Below, in pieces: positions 10,345 through 22,413 of a DNA stretch of 64,000 nt. The notes under the pieces are model-generated. The model did not search any database, was not told the DNA's origin, and worked only from the letters and a program-made list of their open reading frames with translations. Position 1 is the first letter of the stretch. Each line of letters starts with the position of its first letter. The stretch is from Epiperipatus broadwayi. Lineage: Eukaryota; Onychophora; Udeonychophora; Euonychophora; Peripatidae. The translations under genes were made by a program, and so were the position numbers. The stretch is from contig JAQFVV010006231.1 in NCBI GenBank assembly GCA_028023455.1, positions 1,941,478 through 2,005,477 of the forward strand, read 5' to 3'.

Positions 10345-13205
10345 TATTAAACATCATCATTTTTAATCATTATCAATCCACTGCAGGATGAATGTCTCTC
10401 CAAGTTCAATCCGTGTTTCCTGATCTTTAACCACTCTTCTTCACATCACACCAAAATACTTTCTCATTTTATACATCCATCTCAAGTGTTGCCTTTTTCT
10501 AGGTATTTTACAATTTCTTGGAATCAACTTTAAGATTTCAACTGTCCATCTATTATCATCTCTCTTAGCAGTATATCTAACCAACAGCACTTCAGTCTCT
10601 TAATTTTTCCAATTTTTTTAATGATGTCAGTAACACTTGTTTTTTCTCTCACTGAAGTATTTCATGTTCATTTCTTCTTGTTACTTTTAACAAGTATGTC
10701 TCCATACGTTTTTGGTTATTTGAAGTCTCTGTATTGTTTTTTTGTCCAAGTCTCAGATCTGTAAGTAACCTCCCTTTTAAAACACATAAGCATATTTCCT
10801 TTTACTATTAAAGTGTTTCTACCAAAAGCACTCCAGCCAAGTTTACTTCTATGATTAATTTCATCCTTTATGTTTCCATCTGTATTAATAATCTGACCAA
10901 GATATTTGTAGTTATTAACTTCTTCTAACTCATCATTATTAATCTTTATTTTTTTCTTTTGTGAAAATCCATTGAATGTTACTTTAGTCATTTTAACATT
11001 TACCTTTAATCCTACTTTGTTACTTTCATCTGCTAACTCTTGCAATATTTCCTAAAGCTGTAAAACATTCTTTGTAAAAACAACTACATCATCTGCAAAG
11101 TCAAGATGACTTAAATAATCTCCATTTACTTTCATTCTTTAGCTTCCGCAAAATACAAAACTGCTGTAAAATGTTTTGGAGATATAAAGTCACCTTGTAA
11201 TACATTTTTTTCAATGTTAATACTTTTAAGTATCATTATGTAATCTAATTATTTCTATTTCATTTTTATAAATATTTTTCAGAATATGGCAAAATTCTGG
11301 CTCTACCCTTTGGTGATCCAATGCTTTAATCCCTGAAGAAATATTTATAGAATCAAAAGCATTTTTATAATCTACAAATTCAAAGTGTAATGATAACCTC
11401 TATTCATTGGCTCTTTCTATAATTTCTCTAAATATTTAGATATGATCTATCATACTAAAACCATTTCTAAATCCAACTTGTTCTTTTGATTAGTTAAAAT
11501 ACAAAGTTCACTATAAGTGAGTTGTAATTGCTATGGTAAACATTTTATATAGAACTGATAAAAGACTGATAGCTCTATAATTTCTAATATTTTTTTTAAA
11601 TATTAATATTAATACTGTGTTTTTTCAATCATCTGGTATATCTTTATCATTAGATATTTGGTATATAACTTTGCCAAACTAATCTTTATTTCTTCACTCA
11701 CTTCTTGTAAAATATTGATTATAATTTTATCATTACCTTCTTCATAAATTTAATTTTATATCACTTCTTCATTTAAAAACCATGGCAATTCAGAAGTTAT
11801 AGTAGTTGCATGAGATATTTTTCTTTATTGCTATATAATTCTTGATAGAACACTTCTAATGCCATCTCTCTTTTTAGTAATAGTTCTATCTTTTTTTTTC
11901 TTATTGCAGAAATAAGTTACTTATCAGTACCAAAATATTGTTTTATATTCTTGAGACTTTTATTTTCTTCTATAATTTTTCTTACTAGTACACAATTATA
12001 ATTTTTTATATCATTATCAATTCTTTTTCATATCATTTTGCAAAATTCAAGATATTCAATCTTTCTTAATACATCGTTTTTATATAGTTTCATATTTCTT
12101 CTTTCTTCATATATTGTCTTGACTTAGCAGAAATTTTACTGGTCAATTGCTGCTTTTTTTGCATCAACTATCCTTATTGCAGTTTTTATAAGTGTATCAG
12201 TTATCTTACTATTGATTTTGTTCATATCTGAATCATGTTCATAATTTGTTCATATTTCAAAACGATTTGCAAGTTATAATTTAAATTCATTGGAATGTTT
12301 CTGAAGATTGGGAATATCAACTGTGAATAATGTTTTTCTTAATAATTTTTGTGTTTGTAGTTTTGCATTTACAAGTATCTTACATCTCACTAATTGATGC
12401 TTACTTCCTGTAATAAATTTATTAAGAACATTGCAATCTTGAAATACATATTTCCTGTTAGTCAAAATGTAATCCAATTCTTCTTGCATTTGGATGCTTC
12501 CAGATGTCCAGTTCTATTCAACATTTTTTTCAGAAAAAAAAGAATTCATAATATAAAGTTTTTCTTTTTTTGCAAACTCCACAAGACTATGTCCTCTTAT
12601 TTCTATCACCATAATCAAATTTATCTACAGCACTTTTATTTTTCAATTGTTTACCAATTCTAGCGTAAAGTCTCCTATGACAATTTTAAAATATTGCTTG
12701 GTATAATCAAAAGCTGTTTGTACATTCATATAAAATACTCTCTTTTATCACAAGAACTTATTGGGGCATAAATCTGAATTATCTGCATTTGCTATCTGCT
12801 ATTAAGATGAATAACTAATCTTGTTACTCTGTCCGATACACCATTATTTTCCACAATGGTGTTCTTCCACTTTTTATTTATAATAAATCCTACTTCATTT
12901 GTACTTCCAATGTCACAGTACATGTTAACTTTTTAAATCAATTGTCTCTTCACTTTTTTAACTTCACAAAGTCCAATAATGACCCATTTGGTAATAGATA
13001 GTTCTTCCAATTCTTGCAATCTTCCTTCACTTGAAAGTGTTCCGCAATTGTAAATACTTAATAAAAGATCATCATTAAATGACAGACTAGCTCTGCACAT
13101 AAGATTTTTACCACCCTCTACCCTCCACCACCACCCCCTGCCTGCATTAAATATACAAGCATCTATATTTGAATAATAGATAAATAGGGGATAGATTGAC
13201 AATTA
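10345..13205 (-). pseudogene. RTE-type LINE relic with endonuclease and RT, minus strand
   Basis: Reading the minus strand from 13205 downwards gives an apurinic-type endonuclease. It starts with YNCGTLSSEGRLQELEEL and WVIIGLCEV (metal-binding Glu), then GFIINKKWKN, YAPISS and a TNRK string. It ends at GSKHQLVRCKI, where the usual catalytic SDH reads SKH. The RT follows, with KTPG-, YRAISLLSVLYK- and FRSGFST-like blocks in broken frames. An intact FADDVVVF sits near 11088-11099, followed by VKMTKVTFNGFS, YLGQIINTDGNIKDEINHR and LGWSAFGRN in the open frame 10716-11045. The 3' end has a CATCATCAT tail near 10350. The length of about 2.9 kb is close to full for RTE. Many stops and frameshifts make it dead. 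Confidence 0.85.
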
Positions 13206-13359
13206 GATATATGTATGAAAAAATATTTTATATTCCAATATATCAAACTATATATTTCATATCACAGCTTTATTCTTTTAAAAAAAAATTTAAAATATTC
13301 AATTTAAATGCCAATGTTTAAAAAAAAGTCTATTAACAAACCAATGTTTCATTTCCATA

Positions 13360-13455
13360 GCATAAGCTTGTGGTTAAAACACCTGTAGAGGTCCCTACTA
13401 TCGCATTTTATATGCTTAATGTCGAGGTTATAGCCTCAGTAAATATTATTTACAT
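13360..13455 (+). repeat. PLE-terminus-like dispersed repeat, copy 1
   Basis: The block CCTGTAGAGGTCCCTACTATC...GAGGTTATAGCCTC recurs at 40196-40290 (minus), 43905-43990 (plus, directly after a PLE coding remnant) and 48000-48075 (plus). The terminal hairpin is GAGG/CCTC here and AAGG/CCTT in others, so its pairing is kept. It is probably the 3' end of a PLE family. Confidence 0.55.
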
Positions 13456-13515
13456 ATAATTGTAAAAGTTATGTTTTGTTATACAGTATACACAATGTTT
13501 GTTTTTTGGGTGAAT

Positions 13516-13553
13516 ATTATTTTATAAATGCGAGTTATTTATAAAATAATGTT
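13516..13553. repeat. Small palindrome
   Basis: ATTATTTTATAAATG, a short loop, then TTATTTATAAAATAAT form a near-perfect 15-bp-arm hairpin. It is AT-only and may be fortuitous. Confidence 0.4.
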
Positions 13554-13559
13554 TTTTTT

Positions 13560-14260
13560 TTCTTATATATGGAACATCACATACCAATACAACTTGATGA
13601 TTACTGTTTTTTTTTTACTAAAGAAAAAAGAAATGATACTAGTGCTTTTCCTCCATTAGTTTCTTCTATTTATTTAGAGTGCTTTTATGCCCAACAACTA
13701 ATTCATGAATTTGAGACTTAATATTTTCTTCTTTAACACTGTAATTAATGTATTTACAATAAGAAATATAATTTCTGATTTTGATATAATGAATTTCTAC
13801 TGACGTTTAAAGATACTTTTACATAATCTATTCATGCAGTATTTCAACTTTATTCATTATTTTTCTGCTTTGGATGTCAATAAATCTGGAATTCACATCT
13901 AATCATAGATTTAGAAGATTAAGACTTCTGCTGAAAATCACTGCAAGAATTACTTTAAGTAACATTAAATAACATTTTGACATATTTTTGTGGATATTCC
14001 GAGTGATTTACCTAGAACAAGTATATAAACATTATACCAATAAATGTATTATCTTAAAATAATGTACCATAAAATATATACATATAAACAAAATAAAAAT
14101 GTATTATCTAACATAATCTAATAAGTTATACCTAAATATATTTTCATTAGCTATTGTTCTAAAGTAAGTACTTTCTATTTAAGTAATTATAAAATAGATA
14201 ACTCCACACATTAAATCTTTCCATCTAAAACATCCATTAAAATATTATTAATATATATAT
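13560..14260. other. AT-rich sequence, no feature seen
   Basis: No coding or repeat signal that I can support. Confidence 0.45.
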
Positions 14261-14263
14261 ATA

Positions 14264-14450
14264 TTCTAACCCAGTAAACCCTAATTAGTTTAGTTTATTT
14301 GCACTTGTTTATTTATTTATTTTATTTCTAACCCAATATTTTTATTATTAGTTTAGTTTATTTGCACCCATGACACTAATTTTTCAGGTTGTTGTTAACG
14401 CCATTTCTAACCCAATAAATTTTATTAGTTTATTTATATGCACTTGTTGT
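14264..14450 (+). repeat. Three imperfect tandem units of a TCTAACCCA...GCAC motif
   Basis: Units starting with TCTAACCCA(G/A)TA begin at about 14264, 14327 and 14405. Each continues into ATTAGTTTA and TTTATTTGCAC(C/T) before diverging. Spacing is 63 and 78 bases, so the array is irregular. It is a small degenerate tandem repeat. Confidence 0.6.
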
Positions 14451-17400
14451 TAAGGCAACCCAAAATAAAGCAACATATCCATTAATTTTCCAATATGATC
14501 TAAAATACTTTTCATATAATACAATTGTACATTCAATTCTCTTAAGCCATGCCACGATTGTAATAACAACAATAATTGATCACTTATTAATTTAAAGAAT
14601 AATTATAATAATATTAATCTCAGGGTTCTTTGTTTCATGTAAGGAAATGCTCGGCAGTATTGTGTTGTCGCATATGACTGGCATTCTGGTCGGCTATAGG
14701 AAACATTTATTTTACTTAAATTCAATGTGTCTTCATCTCTCATATCAACTGCTATATTATTTAAAGAGATGATAATTCTATTCAATAATGACGTATAATT
14801 TTGAATAACACAGTCCTTTTTTTTTTTTTTTTTCAGAATCTCAGTCAGAATAATAAAAAGGCAAGGGTGCTTTTTGTGTCCTTCCATCATCCATGACAAC
14901 ACAATAATATAACTAAGATTTATTACTTAGACAATTTAACTAAATGGGAATGGAATAATGTGCAACCAAAGTTAATGGTTTGGGAATAAATTTAGTCTTA
15001 AGTTTTCAACTCCATAAATAATTATCATTAAACTAAAATATAATGACATATTCCGATCTGCTTAACTTTATTTATCTGGTATATTAAGTTTTTAAGAATT
15101 TGGAATGATTTCGGACTCAAGAAAAGGTTTTGCAAATATTATGCAAACACTTATATTTAGCATATAAAAACAAAAAAATGAATCTACAACAAATTTTAAC
15201 AAGACTATAATTTATTATTATCACAAAAAAAAATATATGAACATTTATTCAATAATCCCATAGTAATACAAAAATATAAAATATAACTGACATTACTCTG
15301 TATACTCTTTTGGTTATGGACTAGAGGTTACTAGTTCTCCTGTATGCAATCATATGGATTGATTAACTAAAGATACATTTCATTACCAATACATTGTTTA
15401 TTACATTTTGGTAACCTTGTAGAAGCTTTTATTCAAAATTATTGACTAACTATTTTTGTTTTTTTTTTGTTTTTTTTTTTTTAAAATGATTAATCCAATC
15501 ATATGCAATACGCAAAATATTAAATTTATTTCTAATACATTTACTTTATTTATGGTCTAATGGGATAACCTATTCTAATTATAGGCCAGTTATCAGAAGT
15601 TACACTTACCATCTTACATTTAACTTAATGCTAACGTAAGTTATGATACAAATTTTATTCATACGTATAATTTTAAATATGAGTATTATTTAATTACTAA
15701 CCAGAATTAAATATTGCATTTGAATATTCCTTCAGTAAATAAGCGTTTTAAATTACGCAATTTTAATTACTTTCTCCATTGATTTACTTGTCAAATTCTA
15801 GCAATATTTAGCAGCACAATACAGATATTGATCTTAGTTACTAACGCACTATTTATACTAAAGTGGATCTTGAGGAACTAACACCTCCAATATAACCTTT
15901 ATCTTGCCCGAACTTTCAAAATTAAGCACAATAATCAACACCTTCCATGGTGGAGCTATCTTTATTTTCACATGAGGAATACGGAATAACCACGAAGGTC
16001 TGTAAAGTAATCTACTACATTAAAATATTTTGGTGGTTTCTTGCCTCTTACTTGGGCATACAACGAACACACACCAAATACAATCCTCTCCTGGGATTTA
16101 AATGAATGAAGCATACTAAATGCTAGATAAATTCTTGATCGTCCTATCTATGAGAATCGATCACTTGGGCTATAAACATACCTGAACATTATATTTAAAA
16201 TCTTCCTCTCATGGAAAACAAAGCTTTTGGGGAGATCATTTTTCATCCCACAAAATAAATACATTCTAATTATTACCTATGCGAATATTAAGCATATACC
16301 AATGCTATATCTGGGCAGGATAAGTAATTACACTGATTATAATAAACTTATGTTACCGGGTATACTTTGATCAACATCTGAAATCAATGGACATCATAGA
16401 ATAAAAGTATAATAATTTTAATTTTAATAAAGGAACATTCAAAAATAGTTGGTAGCATACTATCTTAAACTAAATAAAGTGGATGTGTTATTTAAGAATA
16501 ATTAGGAATAAATCCCTCAATTAATACAGTATAAATTCGTTTCAAAACTTTAACAAGAAATATTTTGTTATAGCATTTTTTTTTTTTTTAGTTACTTCTG
16601 ATAATTTTCAATATTTATTTTACCCCTTAAATATCTAAATATTTTTCTTTTACGTATCTAACATACAAAATTTCTACCTACAATTGTATGTAATAATTAA
16701 AACATATTTTATAGACTTTTTCTTTCGTGTTAAATATCAACTTTGTCATTACAAGGCTATTAAATATTCCTTGACCATACAGACTTTAACCTATGTGATA
16801 TAACAAAAAAATACATATCATTTATAACTTAGTTTTAAACAATCATTAATTAACAAGTGCATATTCTCTCATTAGAAAATGTTTTTCTGTTGAGCAATTG
16901 GTCCAGGTGAAGAGCTTTATCCAGTCGTATTTCACAAAGCAAGTTTAAAAACAATAAACACATGGTATTATTTCCTTTAAATAAAAGTTTTCTCTTATTT
17001 TGTGCATTTAATAAATTAGGTAAAGAAAAATATAGCAGAATTGAAGATTAATTCTTACTTGAATTAAACTGCTACAATTTTGGGATCCATAGAAAATAAA
17101 ATATACATATTCTAACATAACGAACAGTTGACGATAGACGATAAACATACACAATTCTTTTTTTTTTTACTTTATTATTGACGATACGTACAATTCATAT
17201 TAGCTAGATTACTTATGGACGAAAATGCGCAATTTTCCGAGAGATTATTATGATAATAACTGCAGCTGATTTACATGTATAGGAAGTTTTATTAACTCCA
17301 ACTGATGTGTAATATAATATATCATTTATTTTTATCATTAAGTCACTAAGATATATGGTTTTGTTCATACTTTAGGAATTATAAATTTTTTTTTTAACGG

Positions 17401-18600
17401 TAACTTCTCCGTAAGAATTCCCCTATATAACTTTTCCTATATTTACTCTGAGAAAGTTTATATATTTTTTTTTTTAAAAAAAAATATACAGGTGCATAAT
17501 TTAATCTTATTTATCATTATTATTATTTCCAGACAATTCTTGGTGGATAAAACATATTTTAACGTATGTAACTACATTACTTGTAAAGGCAGACAATATT
17601 GAGAAAGAGCGCAAAAATGTTTCTAGTTGATTTTCCTTGGTTTCAAAATATTTCTTTCAATTATTTTTTTTTTTCTATACCAAGAAAATATCAATAAATG
17701 ACATAAAGTTAATAAATAATTAATCTTTTCTTGGAAATCGCTTCTTTTCCTTAATTTAGATATAATATAATTTTTCGTGCTTCTTTTAGTTACATCTGTC
17801 ATTTTTGAACTTTAGCGCGAGACAATAAACTTTTAAGTATAAAAGGTCTTTAGATAGGTAGATGGCAAAGAAATCAGGATATCTTATCAAAAAATTTTAG
17901 CCACACATTATATTATTAAAATTTTACTTTGATTACATTTATTTCTGCAAAATAAAATGAAAAAAATTGAGTTACCAAATTTCAGCACTGTTCCTTCCTT
18001 GAAAACTAAAAGCAGACTATATTTTTTTTTTTTTACTTTAGCGACCTCTTACAGAAAAATAATCATTTGATTATAACATAAACAAAAGAAAGGAAAAACT
18101 TATTACAATCATATAGTTTTCAGTATTATTTACCTGGATTACAAAGTAATTTGACAATATAAAAAAATAATAATAAATACATTAAATTAACAATCAGTGA
18201 TGTATAATTCTTTAAACATTATTTTTTTTCTTTTTTTTTTTTAATTTTTTTTTTTTTTTTTACAAAAAGAAATTACCAGAAGTTATTGTGCTTTATGATA
18301 AGACACTCATCCACTCTCCCCTCTACCCATCCAAAAATCAATTACTGTTTAGCTTTTATACCATATTAATTTGTTCTAATTATTAATATCTCAATTAAAT
18401 TATTCATGTTCTCTCTTTAAAATTGACATTGAGTTATTAAATCTATTAGTTATTCACCCAAAACATGCCAAAGTGAGTGAATAGCATACTTTATTAATCA
18501 ATTATTACTATTGTTATTTTATCTTTTTATTTCTTTAAAGAATAGCATTGTTTTCCTGCAGAAATAATGCCAAGTAAACCAAGTGTCAATAACACTAGGT
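14451..18600. other. Long AT-rich stretch without recognised genes
   Basis: Only A/T runs and scattered short frames are seen. The 99-codon minus-strand frame at 14603-14902 spans a 19-base T-run and has no known motif. The part from about 15840 to 16390 is visibly more complex and less AT-rich than its surroundings, but I could not assign it by reading six frames. Confidence 0.45.
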
Positions 18601-18613
18601 TACAATATATATA

Positions 18614-18616
<3 letters not shown>

Positions 18617-18671
<55 letters not shown>
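18617..18671. repeat. (TA)n microsatellite
   Basis: A near-uninterrupted run of about 27 TA units. The open frame over it (18567-18803) is a repeat artefact rich in alternating I and Y. Confidence 0.95.
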
Positions 18672-18674
<3 letters not shown>

Positions 18675-18679
18675 TATAA

Positions 18680-19715
18680 ATATATTAATTTTGGGAAATT
18701 CACTATAAATGGATTAGTAATTTATTTTTATTATATTGCTCAATTTTCTCATTTTGGTCACACCAGTGGCAGAAGACCCAGTAAACAACTTTCATCTAGT
18801 TGATGTGATTTTATATTTTCACATAAATTATATTTTATTAAATGTCATATTGTCAGATCACATGATATGACATGATGCTTATGGAGATATATGATGGCAT
18901 AATTATATGTTCAATTAGTTAATCTTGAAGATGATGATGCTGTCTAATTGTTTTGTGTGTGAGAGTATAGAATAAAATGGAAATTTGTAAACACAATGAA
19001 GAAATCATTTGGTAGTTCCTCATAATTAATAAAAAAATTTGTTTTAAAGAAGGGTACTTGTTGTAGCTGCTACCAGGTCAACCATAGAAACTACTGACAC
19101 CACATCATTTTTATTAAGATATATGGTTTGAGAATTGCCTAGGCTAATAATTCCCTAGGAAAAAAGTAAACCAGAATACTAGTTTATCCAAAAATAAGAT
19201 ATCAATGGTGCATAGTAAATATTCCCAATGGGAAATAGAAATATAATTAATTTCATTGTTTAATTGTTTTTGAAAGAGTGCTCTGACTATATGATCTCAT
19301 CTAGTGAATCACAAAGCATTTGCAAAGTTTGAAGTAGATAAAATTTTTATAAAATTGTTAAAAAGTACTCAAATAAAGATCCCATGATTAGACCACAATA
19401 AATTTTAAAATATTTATAAACATAAAATTCTGAAACATTAAAATAAATGTGCAATTATTCTAAGCATATAACATGTAATAATTATATGTAATATCCTAGG
19501 GGATCCTGCTGCTTCTTTAATTGTTTAATTTATGGATAAGTTATATGTAAACTTTTTATATTTTTGAATAGAGAAGAAAAATGTAAATCCATATTTTGAA
19601 AATTTTTCAAATTTAAGTTTGCAATCTTTTTTAAAAAAAATAATTGAAAATATAACTGAAAAATTCAGAATGTTTAATTAAATGAAAAAAAAAGTGCATG
19701 TAAGTTTTAAAAAAT
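18680..19715. other. AT-rich sequence, no feature seen
   Basis: No frames, boxes or repeats that I can support. Confidence 0.45.
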
Positions 19716-19717
19716 AA

Positions 19718-19895
19718 TTAATGTATAGGGTATTTTGAGCTCAGATTTTCACATGACTCTCAACTCTACACACTATCTATACACTTGATCACATATAAGC
19801 CTAAAAGATATGGTCAAGTGTATCAGTAGTATGAGATAGTGTGGAGAGTTGAGGGTCATGTGAAAGTCTGAGCTCAAAGAACCCTATATATTACA
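19718..19895. repeat. Fold-back pair of a short dispersed repeat
   Basis: Two inverted copies of about 75-85 bp meet near 19800 with a loop of about 12 bases. Shared strings are AGGGTATTTTGAGCTCAGA, TCAACTCTACACACTAT and ACACTTGA(T/C)CA with their complements. Single copies of the arm occur at 40021-40092 and 44550-44625, so this is a dispersed family. The 44550 copy ends in GAGTTCAAATC, which resembles a Pol III B box and suggests a tRNA-derived SINE. Confidence 0.7.
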
Positions 19896-20078
19896 CTGTT
19901 TGTACAGATATATATAGCCTGCATATTATATTAAAACAATTAAGTAAACTTATTAAAAGTTTTGTAATTAAAAGATTAACTTTAAGAAGTAGAAAAACAA
20001 TCTGTAAAGAAAACTACTATTGATAAGTAAAAGTTCAGGTTTGTACATTAGAGAAATAGATTTTATCAAACTCAGTAA

Positions 20079-20079
<1 letters not shown>

Positions 20080-20142
<63 letters not shown>
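20080..20142. repeat. (AT)n microsatellite
   Basis: About 31 AT units in a row. The minus-strand frame at 20035-20238 across it is an artefact. Confidence 0.95.
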
Positions 20143-20146
<4 letters not shown>

Positions 20147-20397
20147 GTTAAAGATTTTTTTTTTTTACAGATTTTGTCACTTAGAGAAGTAGGGTCATTT
20201 TCTTTTAGATCCAGAGGAATATTGATATTTAGATTCATTCTATTATATTACTAGAGATAGCATAAAATTATATCACACAAAGCTTAAGTTAAAAAGAAGA
20301 GGTCCAGATATAGCTTTGGCATATTATTACAGCTTAGTAATAATTACTTATATAATATATATATATATAATAATAATAATATTATTATTATTATAAT

Positions 20398-20690
20398 TCG
20401 ATGTCTGTATTTCTTCAAATCAATATATATAATCTTATAATTGAATATTTATAAATACAGTAATTAGATATATGTAAAGTATAACTTTAAAGATTTTATC
20501 CACTTAGAAGTGCTTTGACTATCCTCGTACACTTTGTCAACTAACACTTTGAAAGGCTAACCTTCCCACAATTCCATGATCTTGACATTTACTGCCTGTC
20601 TATTAATTAAGTCTTCTTTGTATTTGTATATTAGGATAGCTTCCTTTATTTTCCTTTTGTTGTTTTTTTTTTTTTTTCATTTTATAGTAC
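20398..20690 (-). mobile_element. Solo 3' end of PLE family II
   Basis: About 290 bases match the 3' end of the PLE at 30188-30475 in the same orientation. Shared strings are GATGTCTGTATTT, TTTTATCCACTTAG, AGTGCTTT(C/G)GA, TTTGTCAACTAA and TAATTAAGTCTT. It carries only non-coding terminus and the last few codons. No inverted partner was found next to it, unlike the other PLE copies here. Confidence 0.7.
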
Positions 20691-20699
20691 CATTTCTTT

Positions 20700-21460
20700 A
20701 TATATAGTCCAAATATATTGACATTTCAGTAAATTTAAAGATATTTTAAGTTAAAGCATTTAAAATTATTTTTTTTAGTTTCTGTAATTTTTTTTTTAAA
20801 AACGTACAATGAAAGTTAAATTTTTTATTCATATTTTTTTTATGTAATTAAAAATAAAAGGTTAAATTGGAGAGAATAGAAGGTACACAGATTTCAATTA
20901 GTAAAATCTTTCTAACTCCAATTAAAGTTGGTGGAATTATGTTTAAAAAAGAGATTTTATAACTTAAATTTAAGAAAGAATGTACAAGATTATTATCATG
21001 TATGCTGATAACAGAGAAGTCTAAAAATGGATCGCAAATATAAAAGATCAGAAAAACTTAAAACTGAGTCTTGGTCTTTTCCTTAACTAGCAGCTTCCAT
21101 TAGGTTTGGGATCCTGGACTACTCATATACAGGACTATCATTATTCATATGCTGAGGTGGATCATCATGTGGAGTGGAACCGATGCATTTACAGATACCT
21201 TTCATCGTATAGGTCACTCAGAAAAAACCATCAAGTCTAGACATTAGGACAGGCCAAGAACCTATAAAAATGTCGACAGAGGGTAACCAGTAAACTTCAA
21301 TGAGCTCTTCAAAATGTGTACTACAAAACTTACTGGTAAGATTAATCATATCCTGATTGTGACTAAATTGAGCTTATACTATAATCCTGATAGAGAAATT
21401 AATTTTCTCATTCAAGAGATTTTCATTTAAAGAACTTTCTAGAAGAAATTTGGAAGTGAA
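20700..21460. other. Unassigned sequence left of the Merlin-like element
   Basis: From about 21060 to 21340 the sequence is of ordinary complexity, but no frame gives a recognisable motif. The rest is A/T-run rich. Confidence 0.4.
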
Positions 21461-22413
21461 CTTTAATTGGTAAAGGTTTACTTTAGCGGCCCCAATATGT
21501 TGGCTCTCTATTGCTTAAAATTATAACTAAATTTTTCTAAAACTTTACGTATATGCTACTATATTACAATTACATTAAAATTTATTCAAATGTAAAAGAT
21601 AATAAAAAAAACATTTACTTTTTTAAAGAATTTGAATGTTGGATTAATTACACAGCATTAATTAAAATAATTCATTTTAATTTATTTGAAACTTAAGAAT
21701 TTAAACTATCTACAACTTAAGAATTTAAACTACCTACAATTGTAGCACATGTTACAAAAAAGGCACCTCTGTGCTCAAAAGTTTGAATTACACACACATG
21801 TGCACAGTTTTATAGTTGGAACAAATGGCTGCTACTTGTTTAATTCCAGGTGATGAAATTTTGAATGTTGCTGCTAGTCTGGCAGAAGACTGGAATATGC
21901 ATCAGTTATGGAATGCCATCCAAATTCTGGAATTGGCCATCAAATGGCTTGCACAAAGACTCCTTCTGAAGAACTACACCTTATGCCAACAGTATGGTGT
22001 TCGTTGTTCATTGGTGATGTATTCTACAGGCTTAGATGGGTATAGATGACAATGCAGAATATGTCACCATCACAACTCAATCAGAAAGGTGTCTTTCTTT
22101 TCCCAAATTCATCTGCTTCTGGAAACAATTATAAACATAGTGTATTTTGGGGCACATAATTTGCCCCAAGAATACATTGTGCATGAGACCGATGTCAGCA
22201 AGAAAATAGTAATTGACTGAGCCAATTTTTGCCAGGAGGAATGTGCCAGATATTTTGACACACACAGCATTACCACTTTTTTCTCCAACTTCCTAGTATG
22301 CATAGGACACAATTATGCGTAAAAAGATAAGATTTCGAAAAATTTAGTTATAGTTTTAAACAATTCCGGGCCAACATATTGGGGCCACTAAAGTAAATCT
22401 TTACCCTTTAATT
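21461..22413 (+). mobile_element. Merlin-like DNA transposon with 8-bp target duplication
   Basis: The element runs 21469-22405 (937 bp) and is flanked by the exact 8-bp direct repeat CTTTAATT (21461-21468 and 22406-22413). Terminal inverted repeats of about 70 bp start GGTAAAG(G/A)TTTACTTTAG and include GGCCCCAATATGTTGGC near the ends. An internal remnant of a Merlin/IS1016-type transposase is present. Merlin elements are known for 8-9-bp target duplications, which fits. At under 1 kb and without the DDE core, this is a non-autonomous deletion derivative. The exact target duplication suggests that it is among the younger insertions in the window. Confidence 0.85.
21816..22312 (+). pseudogene. 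Truncated Merlin/ISXO2-type transposase remnant
   Basis: The frame 21816-22049 has a stop just after GLDGYR. Continuing in the next frame gives a zinc-binding-like region (LCQQYGVRC..., CRICHHH), then SIRKVSFFSQIHLLLETI, HNLPQEYIVHETDVSKK and CARYF. In ISXO2-like (Merlin) transposases this N-terminal module, with RWRC, SVRKGSFF and VDW..F.REVC signatures, precedes the DDE catalytic core. Here the sequence runs into the right terminal repeat soon after CARYFDTHSITT, so the catalytic core has been deleted. At least one frameshift and one in-frame stop confirm that it is non-functional. Minus-strand frames over the same bases are shadows. Confidence 0.7.

Noticed and set aside
14810-14840. Plus-strand polypyrimidine tract followed by CAG resembling a splice acceptor
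   Set aside because: No open coding frame follows, and T-runs are common throughout the window.
14603-14902. 99-codon minus-strand frame as a possible exon
   Set aside because: It crosses a 19-base homopolymer that encodes a lysine run; no domain, splice context or second copy supports it.
18567-18803. 78-codon frame
   Set aside because: Consists largely of alternating I/Y codons from a (TA)n microsatellite.
20035-20238. 67-codon minus-strand frame
   Set aside because: Same (AT)n artefact; no motif outside the repeat.
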